From: an uncultured beta proteobacterium
Lineage (GTDB): Bacteria; Pseudomonadota; Gammaproteobacteria; Burkholderiales; Burkholderiaceae_E
Assembly: GCA_903934295.1 (NCBI GenBank)
Contig: CAIZNI010000049.1
Coordinates: 37,802-101,801 of the forward strand
Direction of reading: 5' to 3'
DNA: 64,000 nt
Shown: positions 1 to 9,201 of the stretch, piece by piece
Layout: every line of letters starts with the position of its first letter
Numbering within the stretch: the stretch's first letter is position 1
Notes under the pieces: generated by a model
The model's database searches: none
Seen by the model: only the letters and a program-made list of their open reading frames with translations
What the model was told of the DNA's origin: nothing
Program-made: the position numbers and the translations under genes

Positions 1-908
1 GCGCCCCACTGGCCGCGCGCCGCTTCCAGCCCGGCCAGTTCTACCGGCTGCAGAACTTCGAGGCGCTGGCGCCGCGCCGCGACATCGCCGGCCTGCCGAC
101 GCGTCTGGCCATGGAAGGCCTGGCGATGACCGGCGCCTGGGTCGATCCGGCCCGCGGTCTGGTGTCGACCATCGTCCTGGAAATGGGCGGCTCGACCGAC
201 CTGTGCGCCCGCCTGCAGCCCGGCGAACCGGTGGTGCTGATGGGCCCGACCGGCGCGCCCACCGAGATCGCGGCCGGTGAAACCGTGGTCCTGATCGGCG
301 GCGGGCTGGGCAACGCGGTGCTGTTCTCGATCGGCGCCGCGCTGCGCGCCGCCGGTTCGCGGGTGCTCTACTTCGCCGGCTACCGCAAGCGGATCGACCG
401 CTTCAAGGTCGAGCAGATCCAGGCGGCGGCCGATGTGGTGGTCTGGTGCTGCGACGAGGCACCCGGTTTCACGCCGGGTCGGCCCCAGGACCGCGCCTAC
501 GCCGGCAATCCGATCGACGCGATGCTGGCGTGGGCGACCGGCGAACTGGGCCCGGTGCCGATCGCCCTGTCCGAGGCGCAGCGCCTGATCACCATCGGCT
601 CCGACCGCCTGATGGCGGCGGTCACCGCGGCACGTCACCGCGTGCTCGCGCCCCATCTGATGGCCGGTCACCGGGCGCTGGGCTCGATCAACTCGCCCAT
701 GCAGTGCATGCTCAAGGAAGTCTGCGGCCAGTGCCTGCAGGCCCGTGTCGATCCGGTGAGCGGCGTGCGCCGCTACGTCTTTACCTGCTTCGAACAGGAC
801 CAGCCGCTCGACGAGGTGGATTTCCCGATGCTCGACCAGCGCCTGCGCCAGAACAGCCTGCAGGAGCGGCTCACCCGCGAATGGCTGCGCCATTGCCCGA
901 CCGACTGA
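1..908 (+). CDS. Partial oxidoreductase, PyrK-like FAD/NAD(P) and [2Fe-2S] C-terminal part
   Basis: The reading frame is open from the first full codon at position 3, so this is the C-terminal ~301 residues of a gene that starts outside the window. Visible are a flavin-reductase-type segment, a nucleotide-binding loop (VVLIGGGLGNAVLFSIG) and a cysteine cluster C-x4-C-x2-C followed about 18 residues later by another Cys (MQCMLKEVCGQCLQ). That arrangement matches the [2Fe-2S] site of PyrK-type dihydroorotate dehydrogenase electron-transfer subunits and sulfhydrogenase gamma subunits. In betaproteobacteria such a module is often the tail of a much longer flavoprotein, so a pyrimidine role should not be assumed. 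Inferred role: passing electrons between NAD(P)H and an iron-sulfur or flavin partner. An internal ATG at 111 exists but the homologous sequence continues upstream of it. Confidence 0.7.
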   Translation, partial: APLAARRFQPGQFYRLQNFEALAPRRDIAGLPTRLAMEGLAMTGAWVDPARGLVSTIVLEMGGSTDLCARLQPGEPVVLMGPTGAPTEIAAGETVVLIGGGLGNAVLFSIGAALRAAGSRVLYFAGYRKRIDRFKVEQIQAAADVVVWCCDEAPGFTPGRPQDRAYAGNPIDAMLAWATGELGPVPIALSEAQRLITIGSDRLMAAVTAARHRVLAPHLMAGHRALGSINSPMQCMLKEVCGQCLQARVDPVSGVRRYVFTCFEQDQPLDEVDFPMLDQRLRQNSLQERLTREWLRHCPTD

Positions 909-971
909 CGAACGGCAGCCCGAACGGCAGCCAATGGGTGCCGACATTCGCGATACCGGCCCCTGCGCTGG

Positions 972-1000
972 TTGTGCGTTGCAGCATGGCCTCGTAAACT
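972..1000 (+). promoter_or_regulatory. Candidate sigma70 promoter for phaZ
   Basis: TTGTGC at 972-977 and TAAACT at 995-1000 are separated by 17 bp in the gap before the PHB depolymerase gene. The -35 matches consensus at 3 of 6 positions and the -10 at 4 of 6, so this is a moderate prediction. Confidence 0.35.
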
Positions 1001-1066
1001 AGCCGCCTGCGCCGAACACCTGTGTGCGCCGAATCCGCGCGCCGCCGGACCACTGGGAGTCGATTC

Positions 1067-2347
1067 ATGCTGTATCAGTTGCGCGAAGTTCAGAGGGCCG
1101 TCCTGCATCCGGTCTCGATCTGGGCCGAATCGGTAAGCAAGCTCTACGCGAACCCGTACAGCCCCCTGTCCTATCTGCCGATGGCCAAGCGGATGTCGGC
1201 CGGCCTGGAACTGCTGCACCGGCTCGGCAAGGAATACGAAAAGCCCGAGTTCGGACACCGCAGCACCCGCATCGGCGAGCACGACGTGACGGTGGCCGAG
1301 CGGATCGAAATCTCCAAGCCCTTCTGCCGCCTGCTCAAGTTCGAACGCCTGCTGCCCAAGGCGCTGGCCGAGCGGGCCAACGACCCCACAGTGCTGCTGG
1401 TGGCGCCGCTGTCGGGCCACCACTCGACGCTGCTGCGCGACACGGTGCGCGCGCTGCTGCCCGACCACAACGTCTACGTCACCGACTGGCTCGACGCCCG
1501 CCACGTGCCCACTTCGGCCGGCCCGTTCCACCTCGACGATTACGTCGCCTACTGCATCGAGTTCATCCGCCACCTCGGCCCCGAAGTCCACCTGATCTCG
1601 GTGTGTCAGCCGACCGTGCCGGTGCTGGCCGCGGTGTCGATCATGGCCACGCTCAAGGACCCGAAGCTGCCGCGCTCGATGACCATGATGGGCGGCCCGC
1701 TGGACACCCGGGCCAGCCCCACCGAAGTCAACAACCTGGCCACCAACCGCAGCTTCGGCTGGTTCGAGAGCAACGTGATCTACACCGTGCCCGGCAAGTA
1801 CGCCGGCGCCGGACGCCGCGTGTACCCCGGTTTCCTGCAGCACGCGGGCTTCGTGGCGATGAACCCCGACCGGCACGTGACCTCGCACTGGGACTACTAC
1901 CTGGACCTGGTGCGAGGCGATCTCGACGACGTCGACGGTCACCGCAAGTTCTACGACGAGTACAACGCGGTCCTCGATCTGCCGGCCGAGTACTACCTGG
2001 ACACGATCCGGACCGTGTTCCAGGACCACCTGCTGCCGTTAGGCAAATGGCATGTCGAGTTCGAAGGGCAGCGCATCCGCGTCGCGCCCGAGGACATCCG
2101 CAACGTCTCGCTCTTCACCATCGAAGGCGAACTCGACGACATTTCCGGCTCGGGCCAGACGCAGGCGGCCCACACGCTGTGCGCCAACATCGCTCCGGGC
2201 AGCAAGCAGCACCTGACCGCCGAAGGCGCCGGCCACTACGGCATCTTCAGCGGCCGCCGCTGGCGCGAGATCATCTACCCGCAGGTCCGCTCGTTCATCA
2301 CCGCGAACCGTCAGAAGCCGGCCCGCCGGCTCAACGCGGTCGCCTGA
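1067..2347 (+). CDS. phaZ: Intracellular poly(3-hydroxybutyrate) depolymerase
   Basis: The 426-residue protein matches the intracellular PhaZ family, which thiolyses or hydrolyses native PHB granules in the cytoplasm. The N-terminus (LYQLREVQRAVLHPVS) and the long alpha/beta-hydrolase domain are typical. The nucleophile is a cysteine in SVCQPT at about residue 180, as in the Ralstonia PhaZa1 type, instead of the serine of secreted depolymerases. A Gly-Glu-Leu-Asp-Asp segment near residue 357 and AEGAGHYG near residue 390 supply the Asp and His of the triad. No signal peptide is visible, consistent with granule-bound function. ATG 1067 is chosen because GGGAG precedes it; an in-frame start at 1022 would add 15 residues unlike the family. 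It shows that carbon is stored as PHB. Confidence 0.93.
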   Translation: MLYQLREVQRAVLHPVSIWAESVSKLYANPYSPLSYLPMAKRMSAGLELLHRLGKEYEKPEFGHRSTRIGEHDVTVAERIEISKPFCRLLKFERLLPKALAERANDPTVLLVAPLSGHHSTLLRDTVRALLPDHNVYVTDWLDARHVPTSAGPFHLDDYVAYCIEFIRHLGPEVHLISVCQPTVPVLAAVSIMATLKDPKLPRSMTMMGGPLDTRASPTEVNNLATNRSFGWFESNVIYTVPGKYAGAGRRVYPGFLQHAGFVAMNPDRHVTSHWDYYLDLVRGDLDDVDGHRKFYDEYNAVLDLPAEYYLDTIRTVFQDHLLPLGKWHVEFEGQRIRVAPEDIRNVSLFTIEGELDDISGSGQTQAAHTLCANIAPGSKQHLTAEGAGHYGIFSGRRWREIIYPQVRSFITANRQKPARRLNAVA

Positions 2348-2368
2348 CGGCCCGGGCGGCGCCACCCC

Positions 2369-3028
2369 GTGCCCGCCCTGGAGGCCGCGCTCACGCAGCG
2401 CGTCGATCTGATCGACGCGCTGCTGCCCCAGACCCAGTGCACCCAGTGCGGCTTCGCCGGCTGCCGGCCCTATGCGCAGGCGATCGCCGACGACGCGGTG
2501 CCGATCAACCGCTGCCCGCCCGGCGGCCAGGCGGGTGCCGACCGGCTCGCCGGTCTGCTCGGGCAGCCCACGCTGCCGCTGGACCTCAGCCGCGGACTGC
2601 CCGGGCCGCGCCGCGTCGCGCGGATCGACGCGCAGGTCTGCATCGGCTGCACCAAGTGCATCACCGCCTGCCCGGTGGACGCCATCATCGGCGCGACCCG
2701 GCGCCTGCACCACGTCATCGATGACCTGTGCAGCGGCTGCGACCTCTGCGTGCCGGCCTGTCCGGTCGACTGCATCGTGATGGAACCCGCGGCGACACCC
2801 TGGACGCCGCACGATGCGACCGCCGCCCGCCAGCGGCACCAGGCGCGGGCACGACGGCTGGTGCGCGAGGAACGCGACGACCGCGTGCGCCTCGCCCGCA
2901 AGGCTTCCGACAAGCTGGAAGCGCTCTCGGATGCACCCGTCGACGCCGACACCGCGCGCAAGCGCGCGGTCATCGAAGCGGCGATCCGCCGGGCCCGCGA
3001 ACGACTGGCCGGGACGCCCGTCCGATGA
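2369..3028 (+). CDS. rsxB: RnfB/RsxB-like iron-sulfur electron transport protein (soluble)
   Basis: 219 residues, GTG start. An N-terminal 4Fe-4S domain ([13 protein letters not shown] followed by CPPGG) precedes two ferredoxin-type clusters, [14 protein letters not shown] and [14 protein letters not shown], together the cysteine content of RnfB/RsxB. The N-terminal membrane helix of classical RnfB is missing and no other rnf/rsx subunits are nearby, so it probably works as a stand-alone soluble electron carrier or SoxR reducing factor. The C-terminal ~80 residues are charged and helical. Its stop codon overlaps the nth start (ATGA), a coupling with endonuclease III that is common in proteobacteria, where nth also carries an iron-sulfur cluster. 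Confidence 0.85.
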   Translation: MPALEAALTQRVDLIDALLPQTQCTQCGFAGCRPYAQAIADDAVPINRCPPGGQAGADRLAGLLGQPTLPLDLSRGLPGPRRVARIDAQVCIGCTKCITACPVDAIIGATRRLHHVIDDLCSGCDLCVPACPVDCIVMEPAATPWTPHDATAARQRHQARARRLVREERDDRVRLARKASDKLEALSDAPVDADTARKRAVIEAAIRRARERLAGTPVR

Positions 3029-3681
3029 AGCCGGCCGATCGCCAGACCTTCTTCGAGCGGCTGCGCGCCCTCGATCCGCACCCGGTCACCGAGCTCGAAT
3101 ACCAGACGCCGTTCCAGCTGCTGGCGGCGGTCCTGCTGTCGGCCCAGGCCACCGACAAGAGCGTGAATCTGGCCACCCGGCGCCTCTTCCCGGTGGCGGG
3201 AACCCCCGCGGCGATCGCGGTGCTCGGCGAGGAAGGCCTGATCCCCTATCTTCAGACCATCGGTCTGTTCCGGTCGAAAGCGCGGCATCTGGCGCAGACC
3301 GCACAACTGCTGCTGGAGCGCCACGGCGGCGAAGTGCCCCGATCGCGCGAGGCCCTCGAGGCCCTGCCCGGGGTCGGCCGAAAGACCGCCAACGTGGTGC
3401 TCAATGTCGCTTTCGGCGAGCCCACCATGCCGGTGGACACGCATGTCTTTCGGATCTGCAACCGCACCGGCCTGGCACCCGGCAAGGACGTGCTCGAGGT
3501 CGAGCGCAAGCTGCTGCGCAACGTGCCCAAGGCATTCGGCACCCACGCCCACCACTGGCTGATCCTGCACGGGCGCTACCTGTGCAAGGCCCGCACCCCC
3601 GAATGCTGGCGCTGTCCGGTCGCCGACCTGTGCCGCTTCCGCCCCAAGACCCCCGAGCCTGCCCATGTTCAACCCCGGTAA
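3025..3681 (+). CDS. nth: Endonuclease III
   Basis: 218 residues, the usual length. DNA glycosylase/AP lyase of base excision repair acting on oxidised pyrimidines. The helix-hairpin-helix [13 protein letters not shown] contains the catalytic lysine, VDTHVFR contains the catalytic aspartate, and the C-terminal [4Fe-4S] site [17 protein letters not shown] has the family spacing C-x6-C-x2-C-x5-C. The ATG at 3025 overlaps the rsxB stop by 4 bp; an open frame runs further upstream but lies within rsxB. It overlaps the next gene by 17 bp, so rsxB-nth-DUF1841 are probably cotranscribed. Confidence 0.96.
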   Translation: MKPADRQTFFERLRALDPHPVTELEYQTPFQLLAAVLLSAQATDKSVNLATRRLFPVAGTPAAIAVLGEEGLIPYLQTIGLFRSKARHLAQTAQLLLERHGGEVPRSREALEALPGVGRKTANVVLNVAFGEPTMPVDTHVFRICNRTGLAPGKDVLEVERKLLRNVPKAFGTHAHHWLILHGRYLCKARTPECWRCPVADLCRFRPKTPEPAHVQPR

Positions 3682-4096
3682 GGACGACGTCCGACGGTTT
3701 TTCTGCGAGGCCTGGGGCAAGCACCTGGGCGCGCAGCCCCTCACGCCGCTGGAGGCGATCGCGCTCGACTGGATGCTCGAGCATCCCGAGTACCACGCCG
3801 ACCTGGCTGACCTGCCGGCGGCACTGCTGGCCGATTACCCGGTCGAGGGCGGTCGCAGCAACCCCTTCCTGCACCTGTCGATGCACCTGGCGGTGTCCGA
3901 GCAGATCTCGATCGACCAGCCGCCCGGCATCCGGCGCGCCCATGATGTGCTGGCGGCACGCCGCGGATCACCGCACGAAGCGGCTCACGAACTCATCGAG
4001 TGCCTGGGCGAGGTGGTCTGGAAAGCCCAGCGGACCCGCAGCCTGCCCGACTCGGACGCCTACCTCGAGTGCATCGAACGCCGGGCCAGCCGCTGA
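3665..4096 (+). CDS. DUF1841 family protein
   Basis: 143 residues starting [13 protein letters not shown], the family's characteristic opening. DUF1841 proteins are small, cytosolic and of unknown function, common in beta- and gammaproteobacteria. Conserved-looking stretches include HPEYHADL, NPFLHLSMHLAVSEQ and the Glu/Trp-rich C-terminal helix. The histidine-rich HLSMHLAVSEQ segment could bind a metal, but that is inference only. It overlaps the 3' end of nth by 17 bp, so translation is probably coupled to the repair gene. Confidence 0.85.
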   Translation: MFNPGKDDVRRFFCEAWGKHLGAQPLTPLEAIALDWMLEHPEYHADLADLPAALLADYPVEGGRSNPFLHLSMHLAVSEQISIDQPPGIRRAHDVLAARRGSPHEAAHELIECLGEVVWKAQRTRSLPDSDAYLECIERRASR

Positions 4097-4118
4097 CGGC
4101 CGCGCGCCGGACCGATTC

Positions 4119-4127
4119 TGCTACCCT
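4119..4127 (+). promoter_or_regulatory. Extended -10 element before the DUF47/PiT pair
   Basis: TG at 4119-4120, one base, then TACCCT at 4122-4127 forms an extended -10 about 29 bp before the DUF47 start. No convincing -35 is seen. A similar TACCCT lies before the ABC transporter (48878-48883) and the 53.1 kb HD-GYP-like gene (53022-53027). Confidence 0.35.
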
Positions 4128-4155
4128 TGCCCCGCCTCGACAAAGAGCCTGCCCC

Positions 4156-4791
4156 ATGTTCGGACGTCTGATGCCCCGCGAGGGGAAGTTTTTCGACCTG
4201 TTCAACCAGCATGCCGACTGGATCGCCGAAGGCAGCCGCGAGCTCGCCTCGCTGATGGCCCACTACGGTGATCTCGACGCACGCCAGCGCGGCATCGAAT
4301 CGATCGATGCGATCGAGAAGTCGGCCGACCGCGTCACCCACGACACCGTCGCGTTGCTGCACAAGACCTTCATCACGCCGTTCGATCGCGACACCATCCA
4401 CCAGTTGATCACGCAGATGGACGACATCCTCGACCTGATCCAGGACGTCGCCGAATCGGCGATGCTCTACGACCTGCAGCGCGTCACTCCCGAAGCCCAG
4501 CAGCTCGCCGACCTCAACCAGATGTGCTGCGAGCGGGTGCGCACCGTAGTGGGCATGCTCTCGAGCATGGAAAATGCCGACGCCATCCTGAAGCTGTGCA
4601 CCGAGATCGACCGGCTCGAATCGGACGCCGACCGGGTGATGCGCTCGGCGATGTCCAAGCTGTTCCGCGACGAGGCCGATGTGCGCCAGCTGATCAAGCT
4701 CAAGGCCATCTACGAGCTGCTCGAGTCGGTCTCGGACAAGTGCGAGGATGTGGCCAAGGTGATCGAGGGCATCGTCCTCGAGAACGCCTGA
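4156..4791 (+). CDS. DUF47 (PhoU-like) phosphate transport regulator
   Basis: 211 residues, all-helical, of the DUF47/YkaA family. N-terminal MFGRLMPREGKFFDLF is typical, as are the acidic metal-binding-like segments IEKSADRVTHDT and DRLESDADRVMRSA, resembling the E/DxxxD repeats of PhoU. DUF47 genes are almost always paired with a PiT transporter, as here, with a 25 bp gap, and are thought to modulate its activity. A cytoplasmic location is expected. The start has AAAGAG upstream. Note that this is not the Pst-linked PhoU. Confidence 0.9.
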   Translation: MFGRLMPREGKFFDLFNQHADWIAEGSRELASLMAHYGDLDARQRGIESIDAIEKSADRVTHDTVALLHKTFITPFDRDTIHQLITQMDDILDLIQDVAESAMLYDLQRVTPEAQQLADLNQMCCERVRTVVGMLSSMENADAILKLCTEIDRLESDADRVMRSAMSKLFRDEADVRQLIKLKAIYELLESVSDKCEDVAKVIEGIVLENA

Positions 4792-4816
4792 GCGGCCCGG
4801 GTCGCCCGCGCGTCAC

Positions 4817-5827
4817 ATGCAAACCGTTCAGGTCGCCTTCTGGATCGTCGCCACGCTGGTCGTGCTGGCGCTGGCCATCGATTTCATCAACGGCTTTCAC
4901 GATGCCGCCAGCTCGATCGCGACGGTCGTCTCCACCGGGGTGCTCAAGCCCTACCAGGCAGTGGCCTGGGCGGCGTTGTTCAATTTCCTGGCGATCTTCG
5001 TCTTCCACCTCCAGGTGGCGGCCACCGTGGGCAAAGGCATCGTCGATCCCGGCATGATCGACCACTATGTGATCTTCGGTGCCCTGATCGCCGCGATCAG
5101 CTGGAACATCATCACCTGGTACTACGGCATTGCGTCGAGTTCCGCGCACGCGCTGATCGGCGGCCTGATGGGCGCCACCCTGGCCAAGGCAGGCACCGGC
5201 GCCCTGATCTCCAGCGGCCTGATCAAGATCGCGGTGTTCATCCTGGTGTCACCGCTGATGGGCCTCCTGCTGGGTGCGCTGCTGATGCTGGCGGTGTCGT
5301 GGCTGTTCTTTCGCTCCACGCCGCGGCGCATGGACCGCTGGTTCAGACGCCTGCAGCTGATCTCCTCCGGGCTCTACAGCCTGGGGCATGGCAGCAATGA
5401 CGCGCAGAAAACGATGGGCATCATCTGGCTGCTGCTGATCGCCACCGGCTACACCTCGGTCCAGGACAGGCTGCCGCCCTCGTGGGTGATCGTCTCGTGC
5501 TATGCGGCGATCGCGATGGGCACGCTGTTCGGCGGCTGGCGCATCGTGAAGACGATGGGCCAGAAGATCACCCAGCTCAAGCCGGTCGGCGGGTTCTGCG
5601 CCGAAACGGGTGGTGCAATCACCCTCTTCATTGCCTCGAGCTTCGGCATCCCGGTGTCCACCACCCACACCATCACCGGCGCGACCGTCGGCGTGGGCGC
5701 GGCGCAGAAGGTGTCGGCGGTTCGCTGGGGCCTGGCCGGCAACATCGTCTGGGCCTGGCTGCTGACGATCCCGGCGTCGGCGGTGGTGGCGGCGATGGCC
5801 TGGTGGGTCGGTCGCCAGATCCTCTGA
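4817..5827 (+). CDS. pit: PiT family inorganic phosphate transporter
   Basis: 336 residues with about ten hydrophobic segments. The two PiT signature repeats are present: DFINGFHDAA near the N-terminus and GHGSNDAQKTMG in the second half, plus PVSTTHTITGA. PiT proteins are cation- or proton-coupled low-affinity importers of metal phosphate across the inner membrane. The length is that of the short bacterial/archaeal type rather than E. coli PitA (~500 residues). The preceding DUF47 gene is its likely modulator. Confidence 0.93.
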   Translation: MQTVQVAFWIVATLVVLALAIDFINGFHDAASSIATVVSTGVLKPYQAVAWAALFNFLAIFVFHLQVAATVGKGIVDPGMIDHYVIFGALIAAISWNIITWYYGIASSSAHALIGGLMGATLAKAGTGALISSGLIKIAVFILVSPLMGLLLGALLMLAVSWLFFRSTPRRMDRWFRRLQLISSGLYSLGHGSNDAQKTMGIIWLLLIATGYTSVQDRLPPSWVIVSCYAAIAMGTLFGGWRIVKTMGQKITQLKPVGGFCAETGGAITLFIASSFGIPVSTTHTITGATVGVGAAQKVSAVRWGLAGNIVWAWLLTIPASAVVAAMAWWVGRQIL

Positions 5828-5837
5828 AAGCCCCACG

Positions 5838-6548
5838 GTGACGCAGGCTCCGACACCCGGCCACCCGGGCGGTCAGCTCTGGCTGGAATTGCCGCCCCTG
5901 TCCGCGCAAGCGCCGCGACGGCTGCTGGTTTTCCTGCACGGCGCCGGATCGCGTCCGGAGGCCTTTGCGCCGGTGGCGATCGCCTGGCAGCTGAAATTCC
6001 CGGGCGCCACCGTGGCGATCCTGCAGGGCCTGCGCGAGAGCGCGGGCGGCCACAGCCACGACTGGTATGACGGCAGCGGCATCGCCACCGAGCGCCTCGA
6101 ACGCGTCGACCGGGCAGCCCTGACGGTGGGCGAACGGGTGGCGTTGCTGCAGGCCGGCACCGGCATCGGCCCGGAGCGCACCGTGCTGATCGGCTTCTCG
6201 CAGGGCGCGACGGTGGCCTTGCAGGTGGTGCGAAACCGGCCGGGTCTGTGTGCCATCGCGGTCGCCTATGCTGGCCGGCTTGCCGCGCCGATCCGGCCCG
6301 GCGAGCGCATCGGCGCCGACATTCATCTGGTGCACGGCGAACTCGACTCGATCGTGCCGGTGGTGCACGCGCGTCAGGCGCTGCGCGGGCTGAGCGCGGC
6401 CGGCGCCCGGGTCACCCTGGACATCGACGCCGAGGGAAGCCACACCATCGACCAGGAAGGCGTGATCCTGGGGACGACGCGGGTCCTGCAGACGATCTTT
6501 CGCGGCCGCCGGCCGCCCCGCAACGAGCGCCCGAGACGGCTGCACTGA
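5838..6548 (+). CDS. YpfH-type alpha/beta hydrolase (carboxylesterase)
   Basis: 236 residues, GTG start 10 bp after the PiT stop. Phospholipase/carboxylesterase fold: LVFLHGAGSRPEAF gives the oxyanion region, GFSQGA is the nucleophile elbow with catalytic Ser, VHGELDSIVP contains the acid and EGSHTIDQE the histidine. Closest by pattern to the YpfH esterases, cytoplasmic enzymes acting on short acyl esters. The physiological substrate cannot be read from sequence. It is the last gene of this rightward run and ends at a strong hairpin shared with cheB. Confidence 0.85.
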   Translation: MTQAPTPGHPGGQLWLELPPLSAQAPRRLLVFLHGAGSRPEAFAPVAIAWQLKFPGATVAILQGLRESAGGHSHDWYDGSGIATERLERVDRAALTVGERVALLQAGTGIGPERTVLIGFSQGATVALQVVRNRPGLCAIAVAYAGRLAAPIRPGERIGADIHLVHGELDSIVPVVHARQALRGLSAAGARVTLDIDAEGSHTIDQEGVILGTTRVLQTIFRGRRPPRNERPRRLH

Positions 6549-6550
6549 GA

Positions 6551-6568
6551 CCGGCCCAAGCGGGCCGG
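6551..6568. terminator. Bidirectional hairpin between convergent esterase and cheB genes
   Basis: A perfect 7 bp G/C stem, CCGGCCC (6551-6557) and GGGCCGG (6562-6568), closes a 4-base loop AAGC. It lies in the 26 bp gap between two convergent genes. There is no T-run, so termination efficiency is uncertain. Confidence 0.55.
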
Positions 6569-6574
6569 GCCGGG

Positions 6575-7684
6575 TCAGATGCGGTGGGTGACGCCGGCCA
6601 TCGAGCGCATCCGCTCGATCAGGTGCGCGCCGATCGACTGGATCGGCAGGCTCTCGTGCACGCCACCGGCCAGCACTGCCTCGCGAGGCATGCCGTAGAC
6701 CACGCAGGTCGCCTCGTCCTGGGCGATGTTGTAGGCCCCCGCGTCGCGCATCCGGCGCATCCCGTCGGCGCCGTCGCGTCCCATGCCGGTGAGCATCACG
6801 CCCAGCGCATTCGGACCCACGCAGCGGGCCACCGAATCGAAGAGCACATCGACCGAGGGGCGATGCCGGTTGACCGGTTCGGTGTCGTCGATCACCGCCA
6901 GGTAGTTCGCGCCGCTGCGCTCGACGCGCAGGTGCAGCCCGCCCGGCGCGATGTAGGCATGACCCGGCAGCAGGCGCTCGTGGTGCGTGGCCTCGCGCAC
7001 GCGGATGCGGCACAGGGAATCGAGCCGGTCGGCAAAGCTGCGGGTGAAGTTCGCCGGCATGTGCTGGGTGATCACCAGCGCCGGGAAGTCGGGCGGCAGC
7101 ACGGTGAGGACCGCGCGGATCGCCTCGGTGCCACCGGTCGAGGCGCCGATGGCGATGAGTTTCTCGGTGCCGGTGCGCACCCCCCCGGCCAGCGGCGTGG
7201 CGCTGCGCAGGACCGGGTCGGACGACGCGGCGCGCGGCGGCGCTGTCGCCGCCGGCGTGGCGGCAGCAGTGCGCCGAAAGACCCTGGCGCGGGCCGCCAC
7301 GCGAATCTTGTCGGCCAGTTCGCCCGCGGCCTCGTTGAGCCCTCGCGACAGGCCCATCTTCGGCTTGGCGACAAAATCGACCGCGCCCAGTTCCAGCGCG
7401 CGCATCGTCACCGCTGCCCCGCGCTCGGTCAGCGTCGACACCATGACCACCGGCATCGGGCGCAGGCGCATCAGCTTTTCGAGGAAGTCGATGCCGTCCA
7501 TGCGCGGCATCTCGACATCGAGCGTGAGGACGTCAGGATCGAGGTTGCGGATCATCTCGCGGGCCTCGTAGGGGTCGCTGGCCGCGCCGATGCAGGTCAT
7601 GTCGGACTGCGCATTCACGATGCCGGCCAGCAGGCTGCGCACCAGTGCCGAATCGTCGACCACCATCACCCGGATCTTGCTCAT
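6575..7684 (-). CDS. cheB: Chemotaxis response regulator protein-glutamate methylesterase
   Basis: 369 residues, usual length. The N-terminal receiver domain has the acidic pocket (VVDDSALVR) and phospho-Asp 56 in [12 protein letters not shown]. The C-terminal methylesterase domain keeps the catalytic triad: Ser in [10 protein letters not shown], His in ITQHMP and Asp in GMGRDGADG. CheB removes methyl groups from, and deamidates, chemoreceptor glutamates when phosphorylated by CheA. It is the last gene of the leftward che operon, 22 bp after cheD. ATG 7684 is taken because upstream in-frame sequence belongs to cheD in another frame. Confidence 0.97.
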   Translation of the reverse strand: MSKIRVMVVDDSALVRSLLAGIVNAQSDMTCIGAASDPYEAREMIRNLDPDVLTLDVEMPRMDGIDFLEKLMRLRPMPVVMVSTLTERGAAVTMRALELGAVDFVAKPKMGLSRGLNEAAGELADKIRVAARARVFRRTAAATPAATAPPRAASSDPVLRSATPLAGGVRTGTEKLIAIGASTGGTEAIRAVLTVLPPDFPALVITQHMPANFTRSFADRLDSLCRIRVREATHHERLLPGHAYIAPGGLHLRVERSGANYLAVIDDTEPVNRHRPSVDVLFDSVARCVGPNALGVMLTGMGRDGADGMRRMRDAGAYNIAQDEATCVVYGMPREAVLAGGVHESLPIQSIGAHLIERMRSMAGVTHRI

Positions 7685-7706
7685 CACGTCCCCTGTCGCC
7701 CCACCC

Positions 7707-8327
7707 TCAGAACAGCTCAACCGAACCCGCCGGCGCCTTCTGGCGCACCTTGGCCAGATAGGAGACCTCCTCGCGCACCACGCCCGTGCTGGTGGCGGGT
7801 GCGAGTTTCTTGACCATCGCCCGGCCGCTGTGCGGCAGGAAGCAGACCTTGCGCGGATAGACGTCCAGCACATCCTTGGAGACGATGGGAATGCGCTCGT
7901 TGCCCAGGAAGCGCTCGACGAACTCGACGTTCTGGCGCCCGATGTGCAGTTGCGTCATGCCCTGGATGACGGCGGCGCCGCCGAACACCTTCGCCTCGAG
8001 ATGGCCGCGCCGTCCGCCCGCCTTCAGGATGTCGTTGATCAGGATTTCCATCGCGAACGCGCCGTAGCGCGCCGACGACTCGTCGCCGTCGGGCAGCAGG
8101 AAGTGATTCATCCCGCCCACCCCCGCGCCGCGATCGGCGATGCAGGCGGCCACGCACGAGCCCAGCACCGTCTGGATCACGATGTCCTGGTGATAGACGA
8201 AGAACTCGCCGGGCAGCACCTTGCAGGCCTCGGCATTGAACCCATGATCGAAGTAGAAGAAGGACGCCTCACCCTCGCGGCGCGGACGGCGTTTGAGGAG
8301 CTCGAGCAGCGGGGTGCTGTGGATCAT
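7707..8327 (-). CDS. cheD: Chemoreceptor glutamine deamidase CheD
   Basis: 206 residues. The CheD catalytic elements are present: Thr/Cys in VLGSCVAAC and His in GGMNHFLLP. CheD deamidates receptor glutamines and in some bacteria binds a CheY phosphatase. It sits 4 bp after cheR and 22 bp before cheB, grouping the three receptor-modification enzymes. The C-terminus ends GSVELF, the same last residues as the CheZ-like protein at the front of this operon, suggesting a shared docking peptide. Confidence 0.95.
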   Translation of the reverse strand: MIHSTPLLELLKRRPRREGEASFFYFDHGFNAEACKVLPGEFFVYHQDIVIQTVLGSCVAACIADRGAGVGGMNHFLLPDGDESSARYGAFAMEILINDILKAGGRRGHLEAKVFGGAAVIQGMTQLHIGRQNVEFVERFLGNERIPIVSKDVLDVYPRKVCFLPHSGRAMVKKLAPATSTGVVREEVSYLAKVRQKAPAGSVELF

Positions 8328-8331
8328 CGCG

Positions 8332-9168
8332 TCAGCCGACCCGGCGATACACGGTCTTGCCTTCGAGCTGAAAAAGGTCGCGACGATCGGTGAAATTCTC
8401 GGAGTGGCCGACGAACAGGAGCCCGCCCGGACGCAGCGCGCGGTGCATCCGTTCGAGCACCGCGGACTTCACCTGGGCGTCGAAATAGATCATCACGTTG
8501 CGGCAGAAGATGACGTCGAAGGGCTCGCGAAACGGCCAGTCGCCGCTGGACAGATTTACCTGCGAGAAGGTGATCAGCGCCGCCAGTTCCGGACGCACGC
8601 GGACGAACCCGGCGTTGTCGCGAACCCCGCGCAGGAAGTAGCGCTGGCGCAGCCCCGCATCCAGCGACTCGACCGCGGCCAGCGGATAGACCCCGCGGCG
8701 GGCGGTCGCCAGCACATTGGTGTCGATGTCGGAGGCAAAGATGCGGGTGCCGGCGCGCGGCCCGAGCGCCTCGAGCGCGGTGATCGCCAGCGAATAGGGT
8801 TCCTCGCCGGTGGACGCGGCGGCACACCAGATCGAGGCGGGCCGGCCGGGATCGGCGCGGTTCTTCAGGAACTGCTCGAGCACCGGGAAGTGATAGGCCT
8901 CGCGAAAGAACGAGGTGAGATTGGTGGTCAGCGCGTTGACGAACGACTGCCACTCGCCGCTGCCGGGCCCCCCCACGCCGTTCAGGTAGGCCTCGAAGCT
9001 GTCATGACCGGTGTCGCGCAGTCGGCGCGACAGGCGGCTGAACACCATCGTGCGCTTGCTGGGCGGCAGGTTGATGCCGGCGTGCTGATGGATCAAGGCG
9101 CGCACGCGCTCGAAGTCGGCCGGCGTGAGCCGTGACTCGGCGGCGGCGAAGGTCGTGTCGTCAGTCAT
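8332..9168 (-). CDS. cheR: Chemotaxis protein methyltransferase CheR
   Basis: 278 residues. N-terminal helical receptor-binding domain followed by a SAM-dependent methyltransferase fold: TSFFREAYHFPVLE, the SAM loop WCAAASTGEEPYS, ASDIDTNVL and FCRNVMIYF are the standard CheR motifs. It methylates glutamates on MCP cytoplasmic helices. The MCP encoded just upstream ends in a DWETF peptide, which could tether this enzyme. Located 33 bp after mcp and 4 bp before cheD. Confidence 0.97.
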   Translation of the reverse strand: MTDDTTFAAAESRLTPADFERVRALIHQHAGINLPPSKRTMVFSRLSRRLRDTGHDSFEAYLNGVGGPGSGEWQSFVNALTTNLTSFFREAYHFPVLEQFLKNRADPGRPASIWCAAASTGEEPYSLAITALEALGPRAGTRIFASDIDTNVLATARRGVYPLAAVESLDAGLRQRYFLRGVRDNAGFVRVRPELAALITFSQVNLSSGDWPFREPFDVIFCRNVMIYFDAQVKSAVLERMHRALRPGGLLFVGHSENFTDRRDLFQLEGKTVYRRVG

Positions 9169-9201
9169 GTCGCGAGTCCCTGGAGGGTCGGCTGCGCACG
9201 G

